DNA from: Crenothrix sp. D3
GTDB taxonomy: Bacteria > Pseudomonadota > Gammaproteobacteria > Methylococcales > Methylomonadaceae
Direction of reading: 5' to 3'
DNA length: 64,000 nt
Assembly: GCA_002134785.1 (NCBI GenBank)
Contig: MBQZ01000029.1
Location: 62,001 to 126,000 of the forward strand
Below are positions 9,653 to 17,616 of this stretch, piece by piece. Within the stretch, counting starts at the first letter, position 1, and each line of letters starts with the position of its first letter. The notes beneath the pieces were generated by a model. That model ran no database searches. It was given only the letters and a program-made list of their open reading frames with translations, and was not told where the DNA came from. The translations under genes were made by a program, and so were the position numbers.

Positions 9653-9928
9653 ATGTTACATATCAACTTAAAAAAACTCACCTTGCCATTATGTCTTTGT
9701 GTCATATCTGTGCTGTTCACGCCATCTATTGTATTGGCAGAAGAAACTGGCCCGATAGCAGCGACTAAGGCGGCGGATCAAAAAGCTGCGCTGGCGAAAA
9801 AAGCGGCGGAGAGAGAAGCAAAAAAAGCCGCTGATGCGAAAAAAGCGGCTGAAACACAGCCACCTGCTGCGGAACAAAAGGCGACTGAAGCACCAACAAC
9901 GCCTGTTGAAGAACCAAAGGGGCAATAA
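9653..9928 (+). CDS. Secreted Lys/Ala-rich low-complexity protein
   Basis: A 91-aa protein with a signal peptide (about residues 1-29, ending IVLA) and then a low-complexity K/A/E-rich stretch (AALAKKAAEREAKKAADA) and a Pro/Thr tail. It resembles TolA-like helical linkers in composition only. An AGAGG ribosome site precedes the ATG. The gene is short and its composition makes homology calls unreliable. Confidence 0.55.
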   Translation: MLHINLKKLTLPLCLCVISVLFTPSIVLAEETGPIAATKAADQKAALAKKAAEREAKKAADAKKAAETQPPAAEQKATEAPTTPVEEPKGQ

Positions 9929-9930
9929 CT

Positions 9931-10057
9931 TTATAGGTCGGAATAAGCCTGTTTGAGCGACAGCGAAAATAGGCGTTTCCGACAAATCGTTTTACCTCAT
10001 GTTGTTGGAAATGCTCACCCCTCGCTACCATTTGGAGGAGCTTATTCTAATCTGCAA
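9931..10057. repeat. Palindromic repeat (TGTAGGTCGGAATAA family), copy 2
   Basis: A diverged copy of the 6124-6240 element: left arm TATAGGTCGGAATAAGCCTG, right arm GGAGCTTATTCTAATCTGCA. It fills the gap between two small genes. Confidence 0.65.
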
Positions 10058-10106
10058 TTCTGTAAGGGTAGATTGTATCAACTCATCCTAAGCATAAAAC
10101 ACTACC

Positions 10107-10583
10107 ATGAAGAAACTCTTATTATCACTCTTAGCCATCATCCTTATCATTGAAGAGTGGTTATGGGACGGACTCTCCGCGCTTGGGCATTTTCTAGCCT
10201 ATTATTTAGGCTTAGCAAGATTTGAATTGTGGTTGGAGAAAACGCAGCCGTATCAAGCATTAATCGCTATCAGTATTCCTATTTTACTGGTAACACCGAT
10301 TAATATTGCTGCCTTTTGGTTATTAGCGAATGGCTTGATTTTACAAGGTATTGGGCTGGAAATAGTGGCTAAGTTATTAGGTACTTTATTTGTGGCGCGT
10401 TTTTTTACGTTAACCAAGCCACAGTTATTAACATTTCGCTTAATCGCTTGGGTTTATAACACTGTTACTTATTGGTTACGGTGGGCGCATGAAAAAATTG
10501 TTGAAACTGCCGTGTATCAATGGGCAAAAGCCATCAAAATCCGTGCAAAAGCGACGCTGGCGACATGGTTTAAAAAGAATTGA
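10107..10583 (+). CDS. Hypothetical inner-membrane protein
   Basis: A 158-aa protein with hydrophobic N-terminus (MKKLLLSLLAIILIIEEW) and two more spans (LIAISIPILLVTPINIAAFW and the LLANGLILQGIGLEIVAKLL region), then a basic amphipathic tail ending WFKKN. Not recognised as a characterised family. It stands 33 nt before bioA and could be co-transcribed with it, but no functional link is evident. Confidence 0.75.
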   Translation: MKKLLLSLLAIILIIEEWLWDGLSALGHFLAYYLGLARFELWLEKTQPYQALIAISIPILLVTPINIAAFWLLANGLILQGIGLEIVAKLLGTLFVARFFTLTKPQLLTFRLIAWVYNTVTYWLRWAHEKIVETAVYQWAKAIKIRAKATLATWFKKN

Positions 10584-10615
10584 ACTAACAATTTGCCCAG
10601 CTTTAAGGAATTATT

Positions 10616-11971
10616 TTGAAAACTAACCAAGCCCTCGCGCAACGTGATTTGGCGGTGTTGTGGCATCCCTGTACCCAAATGCACGACCATGAAACCATGC
10701 CGATGATTCCTATTAAAAAAGGGCGGGGGGTATGGCTGGAAGATTTTGACGGGAATCGTTATCTGGATGCGGTAAGTTCGTGGTGGGTGAATTTATTCGG
10801 GCATGGTAATGCTGATATTAATGCCGCGTTGAAAGACCAGCTCGATAATTTGGAACACGTTATTTTTGCGGGTTTCACCCACGAATCAGCGATTAAACTG
10901 GCAGAAAAATTGGTGGAAGTCACTCCAGACGGTTTAACGCGCTGTTTTTATGCCGATAACGGCTCGGCGGCGGTGGAAGTCGCGCTGAAAATGAGTTTTC
11001 ATTATTGGCGTAATCAGGGCAGGGCGGCGAAAACTAAATTTATCACCCTAGAAAATAGTTATCACGGTGAAACATTAGGCGCGTTAGCAGTCGGTAATGT
11101 GCCGCTGTATAAAGAAACCTACGCGCCGTTATTAATGGACGTTATCAGTGTTCCCAGTCCCGATTGTTATCATCGTGAAGTAGGCGAATCGTGGGCTGAT
11201 TATTCTATCCGACGCTTTGAGCTGATGGAACAAACGCTGCAACAACACGCGGACAGCGTGTGCGCGGTAATTATTGAGCCGTTGGTGCAATGCGCGGGCA
11301 GTATGCGGATGTATGACGTAGTGTATTTAAAATTATTGCGCGAGGCGTGCGATAAATACCAAGTGCATTTAATCGCCGATGAAATTGCGGTGGGTTTTGG
11401 GCGCACGGGGACGTTATTTGCCTGTGAACAAGCGGCTATTACGCCTGATTTTATGTGTTTATCCAAAGGTCTGACGGGCGGTTATTTGCCGCTGTCAGCA
11501 GTGATGACCACCGATGTCATGTATCAGGCTTTTTATGATGATTATGTGAAGTTGAGCGCGTTCTTGCATTCGCACAGTTACACGGGCAACGCGCTTGCGT
11601 GTCGGGCAGGCGTAGCAACGCTGGAGATTTTCCAGCAACAGGGCATTATCGAAAAAAACCGTTCCTTAGCGCAAATAATGGCAAAAGTAGTGGCAGCGCG
11701 GTTTCATGACCATCCGCACGTTGCCGAAGTGCGACAAACGGGCATGATATTGGCGATTGAGTTGGTAAAAAATAAAGCCACCCGTGAACCGTATCCGTGG
11801 CAAGAACGCCGTGGCGTTAAAGTCTATCAATACGCATTGTCGAAAGGCGTGTTATTACGTCCATTAGGCAACGTGATTTATTTTATGCCGCCTTATATCA
11901 TCACCGAAGAAGAGCTGATATTGCTGGCGGAAGTCGCGTGGCAAGGCATACAGCACGCGGTGAAAGCGTAG
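10616..11971 (+). CDS. bioA: Adenosylmethionine-8-amino-7-oxononanoate aminotransferase
   Basis: A PLP enzyme that transaminates KAPA to DAPA with S-adenosylmethionine as amino donor in biotin synthesis. At 451 aa it is near the usual 430 or so. Motifs: LWHPCTQMHDHE and DGNRYLDAVSSWWVNLFGH at the N-terminus, SYHGETLGALAVG, the aspartate region LIADEIAVGFGRTGTLFA, and the PLP lysine in CLSKGLTGG. The start is TTG at 10616, with TAAGGA just upstream. No other bio genes are in the window. Confidence 0.95.
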   Translation: MKTNQALAQRDLAVLWHPCTQMHDHETMPMIPIKKGRGVWLEDFDGNRYLDAVSSWWVNLFGHGNADINAALKDQLDNLEHVIFAGFTHESAIKLAEKLVEVTPDGLTRCFYADNGSAAVEVALKMSFHYWRNQGRAAKTKFITLENSYHGETLGALAVGNVPLYKETYAPLLMDVISVPSPDCYHREVGESWADYSIRRFELMEQTLQQHADSVCAVIIEPLVQCAGSMRMYDVVYLKLLREACDKYQVHLIADEIAVGFGRTGTLFACEQAAITPDFMCLSKGLTGGYLPLSAVMTTDVMYQAFYDDYVKLSAFLHSHSYTGNALACRAGVATLEIFQQQGIIEKNRSLAQIMAKVVAARFHDHPHVAEVRQTGMILAIELVKNKATREPYPWQERRGVKVYQYALSKGVLLRPLGNVIYFMPPYIITEEELILLAEVAWQGIQHAVKA

Positions 11972-12038
11972 TTTGCCAAATTGGGTGCATTGTGCAATTC
12001 TAGCGCGTTAATCGTAGTAATTATTCAAGAAGGTTTAA

Positions 12039-12161
12039 ATGAGTAATAAAAATAATTTAGTCGATTCCAACTTTAAAAAAGATGATGGTTTTGTACGAAA
12101 ACAAGATAATGATGCGTTACATCAGCTTACACGCCAAGCAGAACAGGCTTTAAGAGCGTAA
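12039..12161 (+). CDS. 40-aa RQAEQ micro-protein, apparently cut short by a stop
   Basis: Encodes MSNKNNLVDSNFKKDDGF then DALHQLTRQAEQALRA. The segment LTRQAEQAL matches VTRQAEQIL in the next gene (12259). Reading past the TAA at 12159-12161 in the same frame gives QNNQSTEVKPEKPQE and a second stop at 12207-12209, parallel to the neighbour's KKQKESQSDAKPKKSNA. It therefore looks like a truncated paralogue, or a gene with readthrough. A modest AAGG ribosome site is present. The function is unknown. Confidence 0.5.
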   Translation: MSNKNNLVDSNFKKDDGFVRKQDNDALHQLTRQAEQALRA

Positions 12162-12258
12162 CAAAATAATCAAAGCACCGAGGTAAAGCCCGAAAAACCT
12201 CAAGAATAATAGCTTCAATTCAAGCTATTTCTATACAAAATTTTAAGGAGCATATTCA

Positions 12259-12438
12259 ATGAATACTCAAAAAAATGATGTCACTGTACCGCTTTTTATT
12301 ACTGAAAAGCGCGAAATCGTGCTTGAAGATAGCAAAGCTTTATATGCAGTGACACGTCAGGCAGAACAAATTTTACAAGCGTTCAAAAAACAAAAAGAAT
12401 CTCAAAGCGACGCAAAACCCAAGAAAAGTAACGCATGA
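12259..12438 (+). CDS. 59-aa RQAEQ micro-protein
   Basis: Starts MNTQKNDVTVPLFITEKRE and carries the ALYAVTRQAEQILQAFKKQ motif shared with the 40-aa gene at 12039. The tail is Lys/Ser-rich. AAGGAG lies 8 nt before the ATG, and its TGA overlaps the start of the next gene (ATGA), so it is coupled to the membrane protein at 12435. No family was recognised; small size and charge suggest a regulatory or accessory partner (inference). Confidence 0.65.
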   Translation: MNTQKNDVTVPLFITEKREIVLEDSKALYAVTRQAEQILQAFKKQKESQSDAKPKKSNA

Positions 12439-12905
12439 CAGACTACGAAGCCAAATCGTTAGACATTGCGCAAAACACTTTGTATGTTTATCTAGGAGCT
12501 GATTTAATAGCTCTCCTTGCCTTGATAGCCGCCATTTTTGGAGGCTTTATTGCTTTTTCGACATTGCGTAAAATTGAACAACAGCTTGAAAGCGCGAAAT
12601 GGAATGTATTATTACCCTTTGAGCAGGATATGAACACGCGCCGTCAGCATTTCAGCGATATGGCACAGAAATTAATTGTTGATCCTGCAAAATATGAGGA
12701 GAGCTATCAAGAAGCGAAAGAGCGTTATCTTAATTCGGTAGAGCGTCTGGCATCCGCGATTCTGAACGGTCAATTTCCTGAAACTGAAATGAAAATAAGT
12801 TATCGCGAATATATCATTTCCACTATAAGAGAATATCCAGATAAATTTGTCGCAGGTACACGTTATCCTAGAATTCTTAAGTTGTATGAAAAATGGTTAG
12901 ATTAG
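12435..12905 (+). CDS. Single-pass membrane protein with cytoplasmic helical domain
   Basis: A 156-aa protein with one membrane span at about residues 17-43 (VYLGADLIALLALIAAIFGG) followed by a helical, charged domain (TLRKIEQQLESAKWNVLLPF, and YEESYQEAKERYLNSVERLA). The layout resembles DUF4760-type proteins, but I cannot confirm this. The start codon overlaps the stop of the 59-aa gene by 4 nt. No promoter is visible between them. Confidence 0.7.
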   Translation: MTDYEAKSLDIAQNTLYVYLGADLIALLALIAAIFGGFIAFSTLRKIEQQLESAKWNVLLPFEQDMNTRRQHFSDMAQKLIVDPAKYEESYQEAKERYLNSVERLASAILNGQFPETEMKISYREYIISTIREYPDKFVAGTRYPRILKLYEKWLD

Positions 12906-12930
12906 TCATCACTCATACTCAAGGATAATC

Positions 12931-13662
12931 ATGCGAATCTCCAGACTCTACACCCCCATCCCCCTTACCATCAATCAAGCCATCGAACTCGATGATGACA
13001 ACGCGCATTATGTGCGTAGCGTGTTGCGCCTGAAAAAAGACGCGAAAATTATTTTATTCAACGGGCAGGGCGGCGAATACCTGAGCATCGTGCTGGAAGT
13101 GAGCCGTAAAGAAGTGCGCATTGTGCCTGAACAATGGCATGACCGTAGCGTGGAATCACCGCTATACATCACGCTGGGTTTGGGTATTTCACGCGGCGAC
13201 AGAATGGATTTTTCGGTGCAGAAATCTGTGGAACTGGGTGTGAATCAAATTACACCATTATTAACGGAACGCTGTGTGGTGCAGTTTAAAGACGAAAAAA
13301 AATCTCAACGTTTGACGCATTGGCAAAAAATCGCCCAACACGCCGCTGAACAAAGTGGTCGAACATTACCGCCTGATTTTACGGAAATTACCCAGTTATC
13401 AGACTGGCTGAATCATCAACAAGGTTTAAAAGTGTTTCTTGATCCCTATGCAGAAACGACGTTGGCAACGTTAAAACCCATAGCTATGCAGGTCACTTTA
13501 TTAGCGGGCCCTGAAGGTGGTTTTGCGAATAGTGAGCGCGACATGGCAACGCAAGCAGGTTTTATTCCTGTGCGTTTAGGCAGTCGTATTTTACGCACCG
13601 AAACTGCGTCATTGGCTGCACTGGCGGCGGTGCAGATGTTGTGGGGTGATTTTGGACTTTAA
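12931..13662 (+). CDS. rsmE: 16S rRNA m3U1498 methyltransferase
   Basis: A SPOUT-family enzyme that methylates N3 of U1498 in 16S rRNA. At 243 aa it has the normal length. Signatures: HYVRSVLRLKKDAKIILFNG (N-terminal PUA-like domain), GISRGDRMDFSVQKSVELGV, and the knotted SAM site LLAGPEGGFANSERD with LGSRILRTETASLAAL. AAGGA lies upstream of the ATG. Its 3' end overlaps the next gene by 17 nt, so the two are likely co-transcribed. Confidence 0.95.
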   Translation: MRISRLYTPIPLTINQAIELDDDNAHYVRSVLRLKKDAKIILFNGQGGEYLSIVLEVSRKEVRIVPEQWHDRSVESPLYITLGLGISRGDRMDFSVQKSVELGVNQITPLLTERCVVQFKDEKKSQRLTHWQKIAQHAAEQSGRTLPPDFTEITQLSDWLNHQQGLKVFLDPYAETTLATLKPIAMQVTLLAGPEGGFANSERDMATQAGFIPVRLGSRILRTETASLAALAAVQMLWGDFGL

Positions 13663-14572
13663 TAGACTACCTGCAACAATGTTGCAAAGCCTCCGTGTTA
13701 TTTTTTACGCACTCGTCCCGTTGGCTGTATTGTTTGTCGCTATTTGTCTGTCTTGTATTCTGGCTTTTTTTGTTATTAAAGGCATTGGCGACGTTGTGCC
13801 ATTTCAAAAAATTATCAGTAAATCCACGCAGATATTGTTGATTTTGAGTATTTTCCCTGCGATGAAACTACTGGCTATTGATAGAGAGCAGCTTGGTTTT
13901 GCATCACGCCCTGTGTTTTTTAAGCAATTACTGCAAGGCTTAGGCTTGGGCTTATTGACGCTGCTACCGATTTTTATCGTGTTATGGGTGTTAAAAATTA
14001 ACGTGTTTGATGCCACTAAAGTCTGGACAGTGGGTTTGGTGTTGGGGAAATTGGGCTTCACCTTATTACTGGCGTTAATTATTTCCCTGATTGAAGAGCC
14101 GTTATTTCGCGGCATACTTTTGACGGGCTTAAGTCGGAAAATCCCTGTGGCATTAGCGATTGTAATCAGTGCAGTTTATTACGCCGCCCTACATTTCATG
14201 GATAACAATGTCGTCATCGCGGCTCAAGATGTGCATTTCTTAACGGGATTCAAATTATTGAAGGGCGCGTTTATTAATGTATTTAATCCGACGATGTTTT
14301 CATCGTTTCTGTCGTTGATGATGGTCGGTATTTTCTTAGGAATTGTCAGAACTCAGGTAAAAAGCAGCTTGGGCTTATGTATTGGTTGTCATGCGTGTTG
14401 GGTGTGGCAAATAAAAATGAGCAAAAGCCTGTTTGATACCAATTTATGGTCTGACTATATCTATCTGGTTGGCAATTATGACGGTATCGTTGGCCCGTTA
14501 GTGACAGGCTGGTTAGCGTTAGAAATCGTTCGCTATTTTGTCTATCGGCGCATGAATAAAATGGTTCACTAA
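13646..14572 (+). CDS. CPBP-family intramembrane glutamic protease
   Basis: A 308-aa multi-pass membrane protein with the CPBP/CAAX-protease motifs: EEPLFRG (EExxxR, about residues 152-157) and YYAALHF with the second-motif His, followed by LGIVRTQVKSSLGLCIGCHA. Family members cleave peptides within the membrane; some bacterial members mature bacteriocins. Start is GTG at 13646, inside rsmE; the ATG at 13679 is an alternative. No bacteriocin gene is next to it. Confidence 0.85.
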   Translation: MILDFNRLPATMLQSLRVIFYALVPLAVLFVAICLSCILAFFVIKGIGDVVPFQKIISKSTQILLILSIFPAMKLLAIDREQLGFASRPVFFKQLLQGLGLGLLTLLPIFIVLWVLKINVFDATKVWTVGLVLGKLGFTLLLALIISLIEEPLFRGILLTGLSRKIPVALAIVISAVYYAALHFMDNNVVIAAQDVHFLTGFKLLKGAFINVFNPTMFSSFLSLMMVGIFLGIVRTQVKSSLGLCIGCHACWVWQIKMSKSLFDTNLWSDYIYLVGNYDGIVGPLVTGWLALEIVRYFVYRRMNKMVH

Positions 14573-14574
14573 AT

Positions 14575-14643
14575 CACAATAAAATGATGCTATTCATGGT
14601 GAGCTTATCGAACAGTTGAACCATAATTCGGCAAGTTCATTAC
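14575..14643. repeat. GTTCGTGGTGAGCTTGTCGAA-type repeat, degenerate copy
   Basis: ACAATAAAATGATGCT then CATGGTGAGCTTATCGAACAG resembles the copies at 56533-56650 and 59642-59738, and the inverted copy at 32499-32588. It lies between the CPBP and PilZ genes. Confidence 0.7.
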
Positions 14644-14647
14644 AGGT

Positions 14648-14968
14648 TCACTGTGCTTTATCGAGTAGATCAATGCTCGCACCTATTTCGAAATCATCAT
14701 TTTCGGTAGTTTGGCATCGGACAATAGTAATAAAAAAATGTGATACTGATAGTGCTGTTGTTTTTGGTGCAATGCTCATTTTCACCTTTGCCCCGATTTC
14801 AAACGGTTGCTTGCTAATAAAAGAAATGCCGTTGTCGCTAAGCGTAACGCATAAGACCTTGTTCCATTCTTGAGTCTTGTTCCATTCTTGAGTGTTAAGC
14901 AATTTACAATAAATTTCATAACTGACACTCATCCTTACTGCACTACGTTTTTCTTCAATAATATTCAT
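14648..14968 (-). CDS. PilZ-domain protein
   Basis: A 106-aa stand-alone PilZ-like domain. The N-terminal KRSAVRMSVSYEIYC contains the arginine box expected to bind c-di-GMP, and TLSDNGISFIS matches the (D/N)xSxxG box. Residues about 25-37 hold a duplicated hexapeptide (TQEWNK TQEWNK) from an 18-bp tandem duplication (14858-14893). It is a likely receptor for the c-di-GMP handled by the GGDEF-EAL protein at 17613, though that link is inference. Confidence 0.75.
   Translation of the reverse strand: MNIIEEKRSAVRMSVSYEIYCKLLNTQEWNKTQEWNKVLCVTLSDNGISFISKQPFEIGAKVKMSIAPKTTALSVSHFFITIVRCQTTENDDFEIGASIDLLDKAQ
14858..14893. repeat. 18-bp tandem duplication inside the PilZ gene
   Basis: CTTGTTCCATTCTTGAGT occurs twice back to back, in frame, adding TQEWNK to the PilZ protein. 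Exact identity suggests a recent slippage event. Confidence 0.9.
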
Positions 14969-15077
14969 TGGGTTCGTTTAAAATTAAAAATCATGGGTTA
15001 AGAAATGGAAGCAGTCTACACCAAAAATTATTTTTGATTGTAAAAATAGGCTTATTAGTTACGCAGTTTGAGTGTCA

Positions 15078-15956
15078 TTAATATGATTCCATTACCAGAA
15101 ATTCCAATTCATAGCCTGTAAATTTGCGGATATTAATCACGCCCGTATCAAGCAACAAATACTGCCCTTTAATGCCTTGTAAAATCCCCGATACTTCAGG
15201 ATGCTGGTCAAAGTTAAACGACTTGAGTTTGTCAGGATAATGGTTGATTGGAAATTGTATATCGACGACTGGTTCATTGAGCAAGCATTCAATAGTAGCG
15301 GTAGCAAATTGTTGTCTAATGTTCGTTAGTTCTACTTCACACACTGTCAGTAATACATCGCGTTGCGCGATTAAATCAATCGACGACGGCTGACTTTTGA
15401 GCATTTTTTGCCAACTGGTTTTATCACTAACGTGTTTCGCTAACACCACTTCAATTAAACCCGCGATATAACGAGAACTAACGTTAAAAATCGGTAAGGC
15501 TTGCACCGCGCCTTGATCTATCCAGCGGGTGGGGATTTGCGTTTGTCGGGTAATACCCACTTTAATGCCGCTGGAATTAGCCAAATAAACAATATGCGGT
15601 TGAAAACAGAAAGTTTCGCCCCATGCTGGTTCTCGACAAGTGCCTAAGTGATAGTGGCACGTTTCAGGTTTCATAATGCACATATCACATTGAGCTAGTT
15701 TAATAAAACAGGGGTAACAATAGCCTTGATTGTAAGTTTTTTTAATGGACTTGTGGCAATGCACACACGCAATATTCCCCGTAAAACGGAGCGTGATGTG
15801 CTGACCCAAGTAGGAATTTAAGTCGATGCTGTCATTATTTAACAGTAATTGGTACTGAACAGGGTCGCTCAGTTGGGTGAGCATTTTTTTAGTAACTCCT
15901 TGCATAACGGGCATTCCTCTCAGGTCAAGCAGTGAACAACTGGTATAATGCGCCAT
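15078..15956 (-). CDS. DUF2797 family protein
   Basis: A 292-aa protein with a central zinc-type cluster (CVHCHKS ... CYPCF ... [21 protein letters not shown]) and the conserved [19 protein letters not shown] followed by [19 protein letters not shown], typical of DUF2797. The KVGITR ... RWIDQGA part resembles a GIY-YIG-like fold. The biochemical role is not established. It is transcribed away from ppa with a 25-nt gap to the ppa start, so promoters must overlap the two 5' ends. A downstream Met (about residue 15) is an alternative start. Confidence 0.8.
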   Translation of the reverse strand: MAHYTSCSLLDLRGMPVMQGVTKKMLTQLSDPVQYQLLLNNDSIDLNSYLGQHITLRFTGNIACVHCHKSIKKTYNQGYCYPCFIKLAQCDMCIMKPETCHYHLGTCREPAWGETFCFQPHIVYLANSSGIKVGITRQTQIPTRWIDQGAVQALPIFNVSSRYIAGLIEVVLAKHVSDKTSWQKMLKSQPSSIDLIAQRDVLLTVCEVELTNIRQQFATATIECLLNEPVVDIQFPINHYPDKLKSFNFDQHPEVSGILQGIKGQYLLLDTGVINIRKFTGYELEFLVMESY

Positions 15957-15981
15957 TCTATCATTTACTAAAGAGTCTGTT

Positions 15982-16530
15982 ATGCTGCAAATACGAGTTC
16001 CGTCTGGACGAAACGTACCTATGGATATTAATGTTGTTATTGAAATCCCTGCGTTTAGTTATCCTGTGAAATATGAAATGGACAAAGAGACGGGCGCATT
16101 GACGGTAGACCGTTTTATGGGAACTGCTATGCAATACCCGACTAATTACGGTTATCTTCCCCAGAGCCTTTCAGGCGATGGCGATCCAGTGGATGTGTTA
16201 GTCATGACTCCAGACCCCGTATTAGGTGGTTGTGTGATACGTTGTCGCCCTGTCGGTATGTTAAAAATGATTGATGAAGCGGGCGTTGATAATAAAGTGT
16301 TGGCTGTCCCTGTCAAAGAACTGACTTCAACCTTTGACCGCATAAAAACCTATCAAGATATTTCTGAAGGTCGTTTAGCTAAAATCGCTCATTTCTTTGA
16401 TCATTATAAAGACCTTGAAAAAGGGAAATGGGTGAAAGTCGAAGGCTGGGTTGGCATAGACGAAGCGTGTGAAGAAATATTGTCCAGCATTGCGCGTTAC
16501 GATGCCTTAGAGCATAAACCCGCGTTTTAA
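15982..16530 (+). CDS. ppa: Inorganic pyrophosphatase
   Basis: Hydrolyses pyrophosphate to phosphate, driving biosynthetic reactions. The 182-aa family I enzyme shows [16 protein letters not shown], the metal-site signature DGDPVDVLV (about residues 70-78), [17 protein letters not shown] and [16 protein letters not shown]. The ATG at 15982 (MLQIRVPSG) aligns with the usual N-terminus; the ATG at 16021 is too far in. hrcA follows 39 nt downstream. Confidence 0.96.
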   Translation: MLQIRVPSGRNVPMDINVVIEIPAFSYPVKYEMDKETGALTVDRFMGTAMQYPTNYGYLPQSLSGDGDPVDVLVMTPDPVLGGCVIRCRPVGMLKMIDEAGVDNKVLAVPVKELTSTFDRIKTYQDISEGRLAKIAHFFDHYKDLEKGKWVKVEGWVGIDEACEEILSSIARYDALEHKPAF

Positions 16531-16569
16531 CTGGAATACAAACCTAGGTTTATAGTTTTAGAGGTTAGT

Positions 16570-17616
16570 GTGAGCAATACGCAAGTTTTAAGTGATAGAT
16601 CACTGCAATTATTAAAAGCACTGGTTGAACGTTATATCAGTGACGGTCAGCCAGTTGGCTCAAAAGTATTAGCACAAGATTCTGAATTGAATTTAAGCCC
16701 CGCGACTATTCGTAATGTCATGGCGGATTTAGAGCAGAAAGGCTTTATTCATTCGCCGCATACCTCCGCAGGACGTGTTCCTACTGTGAGCGGTTATCGC
16801 TTATTTGTCGATAATTTATTGACCGTTAAAGCCTTAGATTCCGAAGATTTAAACCGCCTGCATGAAGGTTTATCAGCCGAGGATAATCATGATGTTATTG
16901 GTGCAGCATCGCGGTTATTGGCTGATTTAACCCAAATGGCGGGTGTGGTTACACTGCCACGTCGAGAATTAGTGTGTTTGCGCCATATCGAATTTTTACC
17001 GTTATCTAGCAACCGCGTGTTAGTGATTTTTGTCACTAATGAACAGGAAGTACATAATAAAATTATTCATACCGCTAAAGTCTTTAGTGCGGCTGAATTA
17101 CAACAAGCGGCGAATTATCTTAATGCCATTTATTCTGGACGTAGTCTGGATGCGGTGCGCGAAGCCGTCCTTAAAGAATTGCAAGACGCACAAGAACGCA
17201 TGAATCAAGGAATGCTTGATGCTATTAACATGGCGCAATTGGCATTTAGTCAAAACCCCGAAAAAGACGATTATGTATTAACAGGGGAAACCAATTTAAT
17301 GGGTTTTTCAGAATTGTCGGATAGAGAGCATTTGCGCACTTTGTTTGAAGCCTTTAGCCAAAAACAAGGTGTGATTCACTTGTTAGACCACTGCATGAAA
17401 GCCGACGGCGTGCAGATTTTTATCGGTAAAGAATCAGGCTATCACGCCTTTGACCAATGCAGTTTAGTCACCTCTTCGTATTCGATTAGTGATGAAGTCG
17501 TTGGCGTGTTAGGCGTTATTGGCCCGACACGCATGGCGTATCAAAAAATCATTCCTTTTGTCGATGTCACTGCAAAATTATTAAGCGTTGCCTTGAATCC
17601 AAAACCGTCGTTTTAA
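16570..17616 (+). CDS. hrcA: Heat-inducible transcription repressor HrcA
   Basis: Repressor that binds CIRCE, as found at 3045-3071 before groES. 348 aa, family length. The N-terminal winged helix reads DRSLQLLKALVERYISDGQPVGSK, and the recognition region LSPATIRNVMADLEQKGFI, then SPHTSAGRVPTVSGYRLFVD. Start is GTG at 16570 behind AGAGG. HrcA needs GroEL to fold, giving feedback on chaperonin levels. It lies apart from grpE-dnaK, unlike the common hrcA-grpE-dnaK order. Confidence 0.96.
   Translation: MSNTQVLSDRSLQLLKALVERYISDGQPVGSKVLAQDSELNLSPATIRNVMADLEQKGFIHSPHTSAGRVPTVSGYRLFVDNLLTVKALDSEDLNRLHEGLSAEDNHDVIGAASRLLADLTQMAGVVTLPRRELVCLRHIEFLPLSSNRVLVIFVTNEQEVHNKIIHTAKVFSAAELQQAANYLNAIYSGRSLDAVREAVLKELQDAQERMNQGMLDAINMAQLAFSQNPEKDDYVLTGETNLMGFSELSDREHLRTLFEAFSQKQGVIHLLDHCMKADGVQIFIGKESGYHAFDQCSLVTSSYSISDEVVGVLGVIGPTRMAYQKIIPFVDVTAKLLSVALNPKPSF

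Noticed and set aside
9689-10031. Leftward open frames opposite the Lys/Ala-rich gene
   Set aside because: They are antisense shadows of a low-complexity GC-containing stretch, give Arg/Phe-rich or Leu/Pro-rich nonsense, and lack ribosome sites.
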